A DNA stretch of 64,000 bases, from the NCBI RefSeq assembly GCF_008330225.1, contig NZ_CP042466.1:372001-436000 (forward strand), in the 5' to 3' direction. Shown piece by piece: positions 16,067 to 25,746 of the stretch. Numbering within the stretch: the stretch's first letter is position 1; every line of letters begins with the position of its first letter. Origin of the DNA: Geobacter sp. FeAm09. GTDB lineage: Bacteria; Desulfobacterota; Desulfuromonadia; Geobacterales; Pseudopelobacteraceae. The notes beneath the pieces are model-generated. The model was not told the DNA's origin. It saw nothing but the letters and a program-made list of their open reading frames with translations, and searched no databases. The position numbers were made by a program, and so were the translations under genes.

Positions 16067-17413
16067 ATGAGTAGAACTGTTGACGTTAATGAGGTATTCG
16101 ACAACATTCCTTTTTCACCGTATCAAATCGCGGTCTGCGCGCTCTGTTTCTGTATCGTGTTTCTCGACGGCTTCGACTTGACGGTCATCGGGGTGGCGCT
16201 GCCCAAAATCGCCGAGCATCTCCACGCCAAACCGAGCGAGCTGGGCCTGGCGCTGAGCGCCGGCCAGTTGGGTCCCATGATCGGCGCTGTTTTCCTCGGC
16301 ATGCTGGCCGACAAGGTGGGGCGTAAAAAGACCATGTTCTGCTCCGCTCTCGTGTTCGGCTTCTTTACCTATATGACGGCACACATCAACACCGTCGAGG
16401 AGTTGGCCCTGTATCGCTTCCTCGCCGGTCTCGGCATGGGCGGCGCCATCCCCAACGCCCTGGCCTTCGGCAGCGAGTACGCGCCGGCCAGGGTCCGCGC
16501 CGGCCTCTCCCTGTACATGTGGGCCGGCATGCCCACCGGCTCGACGATAGCGGCCTTTGCCGCCTCGTACCTGCTGCCGAACTACGGCTGGCAGTCTGTC
16601 TTCTATGTGGGCGGCATTGCGCCGGTCGTCATCGCCGTGGCGGTACTGTTCCTGCTCCCCGAATCCCTGCACCATCTGGTCAGGACCGGCACCGACAAGG
16701 CCATCGCCCGGGCGCGGGTGATCCTGGCGCGGATCGATAAGAATACGCCGGTAACCGCGGACGTCCAGCTTACGGTCGTCAGCCAGAGCAAGGAAAAGGG
16801 CGGTTCCATCAAATCGCTGTTCACTGGCGATCGTCTGCTGACCACACTCTTGTTGTGGGCCCTGTTCTTCATGAGCTTCTACCTCCTCTGGATCCTCTTC
16901 TCCTGGGTTCCCACCCTGCTCAAGAAGAGCGGCGCCACGGTGCAGCAGTACAGCATCGGTTTTGCCTTCATCCACTTCGGTTCCGTCATCGCCTGCCTCT
17001 GCATCGGCAAGCTGATGTCCACGTTCAATAAGCTGAACGTCGTGAAAAGCCTTTTCATCGGCGCCTTCATCGCCATGCTCGCCTTCGGCTATTTCTCGCA
17101 GGGGTATCCGTTCGTCATCGTTCTGCTGGTCTCCATCTTCACCGGTATGCTGGTGAACGGCGGCAACTCTTCGCTCATGGGCATGGCATCGGCCGTGTAT
17201 CCTTCGGAAATCCGCGCCACAGGGATCGGCTGGGCATATGGCCTCGGCAAGATCGGTTCTCTCGTTGCCCCGGCCGTTGGCGGTTTCTACTTGGCCCGCA
17301 ACTGGAGCGTCTTCAAGATCTGCGCTGTCAATGGGACGAGCGCCCTGGTGATCGCCGTGTTCGTCGTGATTCTGCAGCGGCATATGAGGTCGTCCGCCTC
17401 TGGCGAGGTGTAA
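16067..17413 (+). CDS. MFS transporter, aromatic acid:H+ symporter (AAHS) type
   Basis: The 448-residue carrier has 12 predicted helices. The AAHS signature is clear: FCIVFLDGFDLTVIGVALP in helix 1, with the DG-D charged pair needed for aromatic acid uptake, and LGMLADKVGRKK between helices 2 and 3. RF-AGLGMGGAIPNA in helix 4 also fits. Relatives (PcaK, BenK and similar) import benzoates and other aromatic acids with protons. AAGGAGGT precedes the ATG. It follows the TetR gene and ends in a strong terminator. It has no paired activator site of its own. Confidence 0.88.
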   Translation: MSRTVDVNEVFDNIPFSPYQIAVCALCFCIVFLDGFDLTVIGVALPKIAEHLHAKPSELGLALSAGQLGPMIGAVFLGMLADKVGRKKTMFCSALVFGFFTYMTAHINTVEELALYRFLAGLGMGGAIPNALAFGSEYAPARVRAGLSLYMWAGMPTGSTIAAFAASYLLPNYGWQSVFYVGGIAPVVIAVAVLFLLPESLHHLVRTGTDKAIARARVILARIDKNTPVTADVQLTVVSQSKEKGGSIKSLFTGDRLLTTLLLWALFFMSFYLLWILFSWVPTLLKKSGATVQQYSIGFAFIHFGSVIACLCIGKLMSTFNKLNVVKSLFIGAFIAMLAFGYFSQGYPFVIVLLVSIFTGMLVNGGNSSLMGMASAVYPSEIRATGIGWAYGLGKIGSLVAPAVGGFYLARNWSVFKICAVNGTSALVIAVFVVILQRHMRSSASGEV

Positions 17414-17553
17414 CCTCGGAGCTTGCGCCCGGGCGAGCCCGGTGGCGTTCCGTTTGCCGGCCTGCCGTTTAATCGGCACCGGCCATGAACGCTGGCCGGC
17501 CAGGGAGGCATTGCCGCTTCCGCGCGCCTCGGCATGACATGCCCCATGACGCA

Positions 17554-17597
17554 CGAAAGGGTCCTGCAATCGTAATGGTTGCAGGACCCTTTTTTTG
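17554..17597 (+). terminator. Rho-independent terminator after the AAHS carrier
   Basis: AAAGGGTCCTGCAA pairs with TTGCAGGACCCTTT with a short loop, followed by a T run. This is one of the strongest terminators in the window and separates the carrier gene from the P4 unit. Confidence 0.92.
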
Positions 17598-17769
17598 TGC
17601 CTGTCCACGTTTTGCCCCGAGGGCAGGCCACTGGCTTCCCGCTCACGGCTTCAGGCCGAGGCCGTTTCCCCGCACTGATTCTGCAACTTGTGCCACGAAA
17701 CAAGGCGCTCCCAACACCCTCAGCTACAGTCCCCCCTTGGTTATGGCCAGGTGTCGGCTTTTGCCGGTG

Positions 17770-17908
17770 ATCTCTAATTGAAAAACGGATTCCCATTCTG
17801 TTCTCAAAATGAGAGTGGGCTGGGAATAAAATTAAACGGGTGAAATTGTATAAACTCAGCAATTAAGCCATGTTAGCTTTGTGTAAACGTCTTGGCCCAC
17901 TTGTTGCT
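17770..17908 (+). promoter_or_regulatory. P4: sigma-54 promoter with activator sites in altered spacing
   Basis: The promoter is TGGCCCACTTGTTGCT (17893-17908), with GG and GC 10 bp apart. A good activator site, TTCTCAAAATGAGAG, lies at 17801-17815, and a weaker one, ATCTCTAATTGAAAA, at 17770-17784. The sites are about 31 bp apart and the second ends 79 bp before GG. This differs from the 20/66 geometry of the other units by roughly one helical turn each. It drives the 18.1-23.1 kb operon. Confidence 0.78.
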
Positions 17909-18073
17909 ATGGGATAGCAACACCACATTATACGGGCTGGAAAAGCCGATCGCGGCCTGATTCGTATCGGAGGGGAAAACGAATCGGCAATCGCCGTGGG
18001 TGCGATTGCCTGAAATATCTGATGGAGGTCGGTATGGTTTTTCATTATTCGCGGATTGAGGAGGTAGTGAAGG

Positions 18074-19336
18074 ATGAACAATGATTCACAAAGGTGGGTG
18101 TCGCTGATCGCTTGTATGATCGCGAGTATGTGTGCCGGGTTTGCATACGCCTGGAGCGTTTTCATGAAACCGCTGATCACCATGTTTCACTGGTCGCCGG
18201 CCGATGTTTCCCTCTCGTTTACCCTGATCATGTCGACGGCAGCCTCGACGGCAATCTTCGCGGGCAAGGCCCTGGAGTATGTCACGCCTCGCCAGCTGCT
18301 ACTCTTCGGCGGCGTGCTGTTCGGGGCCTCCATCGCGTCTCTCGGGTACATTCAATCCTTGAGCCAGCTCTACATCTGTGCCGTTCTGGCCGGCGTCGGG
18401 CTGGGAACGGTATACCCCGGTGCCACCATGACCAACACGGTGCGCTTCTTTCCCGACAAACGCGGGATGGCCTCCGGCCTGCTGACGGCCGGCTATGGTT
18501 CCGGCCCCATTGTCTGGGCGCCGGTATCCGCTATCTTGATAAACCAATACGGCATCCTTTCTGCGCTGAAAATACTGGGAGTCGTCTTTCTTGTGATCAT
18601 TAGCGTAATGTCTCGCCTGCTGAAAATCGCTCCCGAAGGCTACTGTCCTACGGGTTGGACACCCCCTGTCACGAGCGGTCAGGCCTCGGCCTCGGAAAAC
18701 AAGAACTGGAAGGCGATGATGCAGACCCCGACCTTCTATGTGCTCGCCTGCATCTTCATCCTCGGGACGACCTCCGGGATGATGGCGGTCGGGCACGCCT
18801 CCCCGATCGTGCAGGAGATACTGAAGGTTACCCCCCAGGGCGCGAGCGTTCTGGTCGGCTACCTGGCGGTGGGCATGGTCGTCGGCAAGGTCTTCTGGGG
18901 AGTGGTATCGGACAAGATCGGCCGCTATCCGGTGTTTGTCGTCCTGAACCTGCTGGCCGGAGGCGCCATGGTCGGCATGGCAACCATCACCACCTACATC
19001 CCGTTCGCCATCGCCATCACGGTGACGGGCCTTTGCTACGGCGGTTTTCTCTCCCTGATGGCCCCTGTTACCGCCGACGCCTTTGGCCCCAAATACCTGG
19101 GCATCAACTTCGGGATCATGTTCCTGACCATCGCCATCGCAGCCTATGTGGGGCCGCTGTTGGCGTCGGTGGTCAAACAGGCGAATCATGGTGATTACAC
19201 CAAGGCCTTTATTATCGGCGCAGTAATCAACCTGGCGGGTCTGCTCCTGGTCGGCGGCTTCATGCTGCTGCGGAAAAAGAGCGTTCCGGACGAAAAGATA
19301 GCAACGGCATGCGCAGAATCTTCGGAGAGTGTTTAG
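18074..19336 (+). CDS. MFS transporter, oxalate/formate antiporter (OFA) family
   Basis: The 420-residue carrier has 12 helices. Family features are the N-terminal W-x4-CMIASMCAGFAYAWSVF segment, FFPDKRGMASGLLTAGYGSG in helices 4-5, and the cytoplasmic central loop (PEGYCPTGW), a signature of OFA proteins. Members exchange or import small carboxylates, including oxalate, formate and lactate. It is the first gene of the P4 operon and is followed after 51 nt by a molybdoenzyme, so it may import that enzyme's substrate or export its product. GGAGGT precedes the ATG. Confidence 0.87.
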   Translation: MNNDSQRWVSLIACMIASMCAGFAYAWSVFMKPLITMFHWSPADVSLSFTLIMSTAASTAIFAGKALEYVTPRQLLLFGGVLFGASIASLGYIQSLSQLYICAVLAGVGLGTVYPGATMTNTVRFFPDKRGMASGLLTAGYGSGPIVWAPVSAILINQYGILSALKILGVVFLVIISVMSRLLKIAPEGYCPTGWTPPVTSGQASASENKNWKAMMQTPTFYVLACIFILGTTSGMMAVGHASPIVQEILKVTPQGASVLVGYLAVGMVVGKVFWGVVSDKIGRYPVFVVLNLLAGGAMVGMATITTYIPFAIAITVTGLCYGGFLSLMAPVTADAFGPKYLGINFGIMFLTIAIAAYVGPLLASVVKQANHGDYTKAFIIGAVINLAGLLLVGGFMLLRKKSVPDEKIATACAESSESV

Positions 19337-19387
19337 TCAAGAAAGCGAAAGGCATATCCGATCCAACAATGCCTGAAAGGTGACAAG

Positions 19388-21628
19388 ATGAGTAAAAAAA
19401 TCGATTTGGAACAAGAGGGTGTGGAAGTAAAGAAGTCGGCCTGTTACTTCTGCCACCAGAACTGCGGCGTGCTGGCCTACGTCAAGGACGGCAAGGTGCT
19501 TGCGATCGAGGGCGATCCCGATTTCCCCACCAACCAGGGCGGCCTGTGCTGCCGGGGGAACATCGCCCTGCAGCACCTGAACCACCCGGAGCGGGTGAAC
19601 TATCCGCTCAAGCGCGTCGGTAAGCGTGGTGAGGGAAAATGGGAGCAGATCCCCTGGGACCAGGCAATCCAGGAGATCGCCGCCAAGCTGAACCAGATCA
19701 AGGGGGAGTTCGGGGCGGAAGCCGTGGCCACTGCCGGCGGGACGCAACGCACCGATGACTGGGCGCGTCGGCGTTTCATGAACCTGTTCGGCAGCCCGAA
19801 CGGTTTCCATAACTCCCACCTGTGCTGGATTCCGACCTTTATGGTGGAAACGGCCATCTACGGCTGGTGCCCGTTCGAGCTGGACATGGGCACGAGCCGC
19901 TGCCTGATCCTCTGGGGACAGAACCCCGGCGCCGCCGGTATGCCGGAGATGCACCACATAACCGAATTCCAGTCCAAGGGGATGAAGGTTATCGTCATCG
20001 ACCCGCGCTACAGCGAAACGGCCGCCAAGGCCGACCTCTGGCTGCCGCTCCGTCCCGGTTCCGACCTGGCCCTGGCCCTGGCCTGGATCAACGTCATCAT
20101 TTTCGAAGGCCTGTACGACCAGGAATTCGTGGCCAACTGCTGCGAAGGCTTCGGCGAGTTGGCCGACCATGTGGAGCAATTCACGCCGGAATGGGCAGCG
20201 CCCCTGACCTGGCTGACGCCGGAGCAGATCCGGGCCGGCGCCTACATGTATGCCATGAACAAGCCCGGCAATATCCAATGGGGCACCTCCGTGGACCAGA
20301 TCGGCAAGCCCGCCGGCTCCACCATGCATGCCCGGGCGCTCCTGCGCGCCATCACCGGCAACCTGGACGCCCCCGGCTCTGACCTTCTGACCGGTCCCAG
20401 CCCCGACTTCATCACCGATGAGGAGATGGAAGCCAACGACCAGTTGCCCGAGGCCCAGAAAGCCAAGCAGATCGGCTCCGACCGTTACAAGCTGGTCACC
20501 TGGCCCGGCTATACCCGCATTGCCGAAGAGACCAAAAAGGTGTGGGGCAAGGCGCCGACGGCCGAATGGATGTGCGAGGCCCATCCGCCATCAGTATTCC
20601 GGTCGATCCTGAACAAGGAGCCCTACCAGGTCAAGGCCATGCTGGTCTCCGCCACCAACCCGATCAACTCCTACGGCGAAACCAAGCTGGTACTGGATGC
20701 GTTGCGGGCCGTGGATTTCATGGTCACCTGCGACTACTGGATGACGCCGACCGCCGCACTCTCCGACTACGTGCTGCCGATCGCCGGAGCCCTGGAGCGG
20801 CCGACCATCACCAGCAGCTACGGCTGCTCCGACTTCCTGCTCGCTTCGCAACGCGCCATCCAGCCGATGTACGAGCGCCGCAACGACTACAACTTCTGGC
20901 GCGATCTCGGCATCGCCACCGGCCAGAGGGACCAGTGGCCCTGGGAAACCGTGGAGGATGCGTACTACCACCGCATCGCCCCCCTGGGATATGACGTCAG
21001 CACCTACGACGAATTTGTCGAGTTCTACCGTTTCCATTTTCCGGAGCGGGAGTACTTCAAGTACCAGCGGCAGGGATTCGCCACGCCTTCCGGCAAGGTC
21101 GAGCTCTATTCTTCCGTGCTCAAGGACCTGGGCTATCCGCCGTTACCCCCCTATATCGGACCTTCGGAGAACGAGGTTGACGACCCCGAACTGGCCAAGG
21201 AGTTTCCGCTCGTCCTGACGACCGGCGGCGGCTTCATGCCCTATCACCACTCCGAGCACTTCCAGATCAAAGAGGTGCGCTTCCTGCGCCATGAGCCCTA
21301 CATGGACATCAACCCGGCAACGGCTGCCGAGCTGTCCATCAAGGATGGCGACTGGGTCTGGATCGAGACCAAGCGCGGCCGCATCAAGCAAAAGGCCAAC
21401 CTGACCCAGGGGATACACCCGCGCGTCGTGTACACCCAGCGTGGCTGGTGGTACCCGGAGCGGGACATGCGCGATCCGGTACTGGGCGGCTGCCTGGAAT
21501 CGAATACCAACGTGCTGACCAGCACCGCCGATGAACATTGCGACCCCTACAGCGGTTCATGGGCAAACCGTGGCTTGCTCTGCAAGGTTTACAAAGTAAA
21601 TGCTTCCGATTTGAAGGAGGGTAAATAG
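19388..21628 (+). CDS. Molybdopterin oxidoreductase catalytic subunit, acetylene hydratase-like
   Basis: The 746-residue bis-MGD enzyme has a complete [4Fe-4S] motif, C19-x2-C22-x3-C26-x27-C54. C146 in NSHLCWIP aligns with the cysteine that ligates tungsten in Pelobacter acetylene hydratase. Pterin-binding segments are LWGQNPG, VIDPRYSETA and, near the end, TQRGWWYPERD. There is no Tat signal, so a cytoplasmic face is expected although an NrfD anchor follows. The operon order (catalytic, four-cluster Fe-S, NrfD) is that of quinol-linked DMSO-reductase-type complexes, so a respiratory reductase is more likely than a hydratase. Substrate unknown. Confidence 0.85.
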   Translation: MSKKIDLEQEGVEVKKSACYFCHQNCGVLAYVKDGKVLAIEGDPDFPTNQGGLCCRGNIALQHLNHPERVNYPLKRVGKRGEGKWEQIPWDQAIQEIAAKLNQIKGEFGAEAVATAGGTQRTDDWARRRFMNLFGSPNGFHNSHLCWIPTFMVETAIYGWCPFELDMGTSRCLILWGQNPGAAGMPEMHHITEFQSKGMKVIVIDPRYSETAAKADLWLPLRPGSDLALALAWINVIIFEGLYDQEFVANCCEGFGELADHVEQFTPEWAAPLTWLTPEQIRAGAYMYAMNKPGNIQWGTSVDQIGKPAGSTMHARALLRAITGNLDAPGSDLLTGPSPDFITDEEMEANDQLPEAQKAKQIGSDRYKLVTWPGYTRIAEETKKVWGKAPTAEWMCEAHPPSVFRSILNKEPYQVKAMLVSATNPINSYGETKLVLDALRAVDFMVTCDYWMTPTAALSDYVLPIAGALERPTITSSYGCSDFLLASQRAIQPMYERRNDYNFWRDLGIATGQRDQWPWETVEDAYYHRIAPLGYDVSTYDEFVEFYRFHFPEREYFKYQRQGFATPSGKVELYSSVLKDLGYPPLPPYIGPSENEVDDPELAKEFPLVLTTGGGFMPYHHSEHFQIKEVRFLRHEPYMDINPATAAELSIKDGDWVWIETKRGRIKQKANLTQGIHPRVVYTQRGWWYPERDMRDPVLGGCLESNTNVLTSTADEHCDPYSGSWANRGLLCKVYKVNASDLKEGK

Positions 21629-22192
21629 ATGGCACGTTACGCAATGGTTCTGGATACACGGCGTTGCATCGGCTGCCATTCATGTACAGTTGCTTGCAAG
21701 GTACATAATGAGCTCCCGGTGGACATGATCTATAACCCGGTCACGACCGTTGGTCCGACAGGCGTTTACCCCAACCTCCACCAGACGCACATCCCGCTGT
21801 TGTGCATGCACTGCGCCAACGCCCCGTGCGTTGACGCCTGCCCGACGCGCGCCTCGCAGAAGCGTGACGACGGGATCGTTTTCGTCGAAGACCCCAAGTG
21901 TGTCGGCTGTCTGGCCTGCGTCATGGCCTGTCCCTATGGGGCGCGCATCCCCAATCACGAAACCGGGGCGGTACAGAAATGCGACTTCTGCAAGGATCGC
22001 GTCGATGTGGGCAAGAAACCGCACTGCGTCAACACCTGCCACCAGAAGGCCCGCGTCTTCGGTGATCTGGATGACGAAACCAGCGAGGTATACCGGCTGG
22101 TCAACAGCGAGAATGCGGTTCGCCTCCTGGGTGAACTCAATACGGAACCGTACACATTTTACATCTATGGATTGGAGGTGAAGAATCCATGA
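21629..22192 (+). CDS. Four-cluster [4Fe-4S] electron transfer subunit (DmsB/PsrB type)
   Basis: The 187-residue subunit has four cysteine groups typical of DMSO reductase beta subunits: CIGCHSCTVAC (about 14-24), CMHCANAPCVDACP (about 56-69), CVGCLACVMACP (about 91-102), and CDFCKDRV followed by C-x3-C (about 116-136). It starts directly after the stop of the catalytic gene, with GGAGG upstream, and its stop overlaps the NrfD start by 4 nt (ATGA). It carries electrons between the membrane subunit and the molybdoenzyme. Confidence 0.93.
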   Translation: MARYAMVLDTRRCIGCHSCTVACKVHNELPVDMIYNPVTTVGPTGVYPNLHQTHIPLLCMHCANAPCVDACPTRASQKRDDGIVFVEDPKCVGCLACVMACPYGARIPNHETGAVQKCDFCKDRVDVGKKPHCVNTCHQKARVFGDLDDETSEVYRLVNSENAVRLLGELNTEPYTFYIYGLEVKNP

Positions 22193-23133
22193 AAACCAAA
22201 CATCAAGGCTGGGGTTGGATGTTGGCGGTAGACTTCTTCTTTGCGGGCATGGGCGGCGCAATGCTCGTACTCACCGGCATCATAGAGCTGTTTGTGGGAG
22301 AGGGAAGGACCTCCTTGGTCGGTAACGTGATGGGACCGGCTTTCATGGGCATCGGGTGCTGTTTCCTGGTGTTCGAACTGGGACGTCCCTTCCAGTCGTG
22401 GCGCGTGTTCATGAATCCCAAGGCGATCCTGACGGCCGGCGCCTGGATCATGTCCATAGCGATGGTCGTCGGCCTTGCCTACGCCTCGTTTGGCCTCAAT
22501 CCCGCATGGTTCGGCGTGGAGAAGCTCTTCTGGCAGGATATGTTCCTGGTGCGCAAGCTCCTGGCGGTCATAGGCGTATTGACCGGGCTGGTCGTGGCCA
22601 CCTATCCCGGCGTTTTGCTGGCCCGGCATAAGGGGCGTCCCTTCTGGGTAGGGCCGGGCATGATCACGCTCTTCCTCCTCTCTTCCCTCGTTACCGGCGT
22701 ATCGGCGCACTTTTTGAGTGCCCTGGTCATGCGTCCGACCGTCGTACCGGGCATCTGGGGCAATCTGCCGGCGTTTGCCGCCGGGCTCTTGTTCTTCCAG
22801 TTGGTCATATGGTTCGGGTACCTCTGGGTCAAACGCACCGGCGCCACCGAAGCCGAGGCGGTGAGCGCCCAGAGATGGATCAGCGGCGACATCTCCGGAA
22901 GCTTTTTCTTCGTCTTCCTGTTCATCGGGACCCTGGTGCCGCTGGTGTTGTTCCTGCAGCCGGCGCCGCTTCTCCAGGGTGTCGGCGCGTTGCTCGTCCT
23001 GTTGGGCGGCGTCACCATGCGCTGCCTCGTGGTCCGCGCCGGCCAGGACCGGACATGGCTTCCCGGCGAGGTGAAGTACCGGGGGCGCCTGCCCCTGGGC
23101 GACGAGGCGTTTCTCAAAGCCTGGAACAAGTAA
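22189..23133 (+). CDS. NrfD/PsrC-family membrane quinol dehydrogenase subunit
   Basis: The 314-residue integral membrane protein has eight or nine predicted helices, beginning MLAVDFFFAGMGGAMLVLTG. It is of the PsrC/NrfD type, which oxidises or reduces menaquinone and anchors the Fe-S subunit. Translational overlap with the preceding gene shows a tight three-subunit complex. A GC hairpin (CCGGTCCGACG...CGTCGGACCGG) follows at 23142-23179. Confidence 0.92.
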   Translation: MKTKHQGWGWMLAVDFFFAGMGGAMLVLTGIIELFVGEGRTSLVGNVMGPAFMGIGCCFLVFELGRPFQSWRVFMNPKAILTAGAWIMSIAMVVGLAYASFGLNPAWFGVEKLFWQDMFLVRKLLAVIGVLTGLVVATYPGVLLARHKGRPFWVGPGMITLFLLSSLVTGVSAHFLSALVMRPTVVPGIWGNLPAFAAGLLFFQLVIWFGYLWVKRTGATEAEAVSAQRWISGDISGSFFFVFLFIGTLVPLVLFLQPAPLLQGVGALLVLLGGVTMRCLVVRAGQDRTWLPGEVKYRGRLPLGDEAFLKAWNK

Positions 23134-23141
23134 TGGCAAAA

Positions 23142-23179
23142 CCGGTCCGACGCTCAGGCAGGCCTGCGCGTCGGACCGG
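23142..23179 (+). terminator. Hairpin at the end of the P4 operon
   Basis: CCGGTCCGACG pairs with CGTCGGACCGG around a 16-nt loop, 10 nt after nrfD. No T run is present. The remaining sequence up to 23472 contains no convincing gene or sigma-54 element. Confidence 0.55.
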
Positions 23180-23472
23180 CCACGATAAAATAGGCTCTTT
23201 ATGGGAGTCGATGTTCTTTGAAACGGTTTCATCCGCCTCGATGACCTTTGCTTTTGGGTCGTCGAGGCATTTTATCTCCATGGTGCCGCCGCGCCGGAGT
23301 TTCGGCGAATTCAGGGTGCGTTCCGGCAACAGGGAGAAGGGTGTTTTTCCGTTTCGGGCGATGGCCGGAGCCGACCCCGACAGCCGGAATCCTCGCCGGA
23401 AACGGCGTAGCTCCGGCAGCACAAGGCTGTGACAAAGTCGAAAAATCTGCCGCCAGGGAGGGAAACGGTCCC

Positions 23473-25559
23473 ATGTTTACCACCAGCCTTATCCGCAAGG
23501 TGCTTGCCATTATCGGTCTTACCCTCTGCTTTGGTTTTGCCGGAATGGGGCTGCTTACCATCTACCTCCAGTACAATGCCACCATAGACCTGCAAAAGAA
23601 GGCCGCCCAACAGTTAACCGACACCATCGCCCACGACATCCTCGCGCTCATGATGCGGGGGGACTTGAAGGAATACGACGCCTACGCAGGGGATATACGG
23701 AAGCGGGGTACCGTCCTCGACATCAAGCTCTTCGACGCCGACGGCAAGGAACGGGGTGGCGGGGCGCCCAGCGATGATATGAAGCGGGCACTGGGTACGG
23801 GCAGGCAGCTGCATATCCAGGGCACGAAGGATGGGCAGCGGGTAGTGAACGTCGTGTTGCCCCTGGCCAACGAGGAGCGTTGTCGCGGCTGCCACCAGCC
23901 CCGGTCCAGGTACCTGGGCGGCGTGGTCCTCACCTCCTCCATGGAGCCGGGCTTCAGGAGCGCCCTGCGGCTGGCGCTGGTCATGTCGGCGGTGGGAGTA
24001 TCCTTTTTCTGTGCCATACTGGTCGCCCTGTACGTCTGTTTCAAACGGATGGTCGTGGAGCGGATCAGCGGGCTTGGGGCGCAGGTCGCCCTGCTGTCGG
24101 GGGGGATCTCTCCCGGGATATGGCTGTTTCCGGCAGCGACGAGATCAAGCAGCTCGCCATGGGCATCAATACCTTGATCGCCTGGCTGCGCAGCATGATC
24201 ACCACCCTCTACGATCAGGGGGAACATGTCGCCGTCAAGGTCTGTGAGATGGCCAGAACGACCAGGGGTGCGGTGGTTACCGCGGCCACCCAGAAGGAGG
24301 AGTCGGTGGCGGTGGCGGTGGCTGCCGAGGAGATGGCTTCGACCCTGAACGGAGTTGCCAACAACACCCACAATGCGGCCGAATTGGCGTCTTCCGTCGA
24401 TCAGGCCGCCAATAGCGGCATGAACGCCGTGGAGACGGCCTGCCAATGCATGGAAGGGATCAGGGAAAGCGTTGAGGTGACGCGCGGCACCGTGGAGCGT
24501 CTGACCAGTTCGTCGGAGAAGATCGGTGAGATTGCCGGGTTGATAGAGGACATCGCCGACCAGACCAACCTGTTGGCCCTCAATGCGGCCATAGAGGCGG
24601 CCCGGGCCGGCGAACACGGCCGCGGTTTCGCCGTGGTGGCCGACGAAGTCAAGAACCTCTCCGCCAAGACCGCGGCCTCCACCCGTGAGATTGCCAGTAT
24701 CATCGGCGCCATACGCCAGGAGAGTCAGCAGGCCCTCGCCGCCATGCATGAGGAGTACGCCCGGGTTGCCGATGGGGTATCCACGGCCCGGGAAGCGCGG
24801 GATCGCCTGGCGCGTATCCTCGGCTTGGCCGGAGAATCGACCGACATGATCAACCAGATTGCGACGGCAACGGAGGAACAGAGCGTCGTGACGTCGGAGA
24901 TCACCGAAAAGATCCAGCGCATCTCGAACATGGCCCAGGAAGTCAACAGCCAGATGATTGTTACCGACGACACGCTGTTGCAGCTTTCGGAGGTTGCGGA
25001 ACAGATTTTTTCTTCCGTAGGGTATTTCAGTGTCGGTACCTACCATGATGAAAAGCGTGCTGTTGCCACGCAATTCCGCGACCAGGTGGTGGTTGCCCTG
25101 GAGAATGCCCTGGAGAACGGTATGATTGGCATGGATCAGCTCTTTTCGCGGAATTACACCCCCATACCCAACACGGACCCCCAGAAGTATACGACAGCCT
25201 ACGACGCATTGTTCGAGCGGATCATCTCGCCGATCCAGGAAGAGGTGTTCGCCGCCAATCCCGGTCTGGCCACGGCGACCTGCTTTGACGACCGGGGCTA
25301 TCTCCCGTGCCATCTTCTCAAATTCAGCAAGCCGTTGACCGGAAACAAGGAACTTGACCGGGTACAAAACCGTACAAAACTCATCTTCGATGACCGGACC
25401 AGCGTCAGGGCCTGCAAGAACACCGCCCCGTTCCTGCTCCAGACCTTCATGCGCGTATCGGGTGAGATCATCATCGACCTCGCCTGCCCGGTCGTCATTC
25501 ACGGGAGGCATTGGGGCAATGTGCGGATTGGTTACTCTCCCCGCGAGGTGATAAAGTAA
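23473..25559 (+). pseudogene. Methyl-accepting chemotaxis protein with c-type heme sensor, interrupted by a one-base frameshift
   Basis: The intact product would be about 695 residues. Order: TM1 (about 7-29), periplasmic domain carrying C137-RGC-H141 (a c-type heme site like those in Geobacter redox chemoreceptors), TM2 (about 160-185), HAMP, signalling domain with [24 protein letters not shown], then a C-terminal domain of some 170 residues with GYLPCH and [11 protein letters not shown] motifs found at the end of some chemoreceptors. The frame breaks in a seven-G run (24099-24105); one more G restores it. The signalling part is otherwise intact, so a sequencing deletion is likely. It probably senses redox or a heme ligand and steers motility toward acceptors. 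Confidence 0.82.
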
Positions 25560-25589
25560 GGCCGTGCGGCTTCCGGTTTTTATTCGCGG

Positions 25590-25700
25590 GCAGATATGCT
25601 ATTACTAAGGGCCGAAAGGCCATGCGGCAGGAGAACAGCCGCAAAGGTCAGGCCGCTTTCGAGGCGGGGGTGGTGCCTTTCTTCGGGATGCCACCCCGGC
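25590..25700 (+). other. Hairpin-rich leader before the radical SAM gene
   Basis: Three stacked inverted repeats occur in about 110 nt: GGGCCGAAAGGCC, GCGGCAGGAGAACAGCCGC, and GGGGTGG...CCACCCC. I could not match this to a known riboswitch class (GEMM and cobalamin were considered). It could be a structured leader or simply GC-rich spacer. Confidence 0.3.
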
Positions 25701-25746
25701 CGCGCGTATGTCACTTTCATAATCGACAGGTAGGAGATGTGAACCT

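Noticed and set aside
23114-23422. Minus-strand frame whose middle (MEIKCLDDPKAKVIEAD) looks protein-like
   Set aside because: No ribosome site, and its end passes through the hairpin after nrfD. It could be a gene remnant, but support is too thin.
25590-25700. Possible GEMM (c-di-GMP/cGAMP) or cobalamin riboswitch before the radical SAM gene
   Set aside because: Several hairpins are present, but the conserved core bases of those classes are missing.
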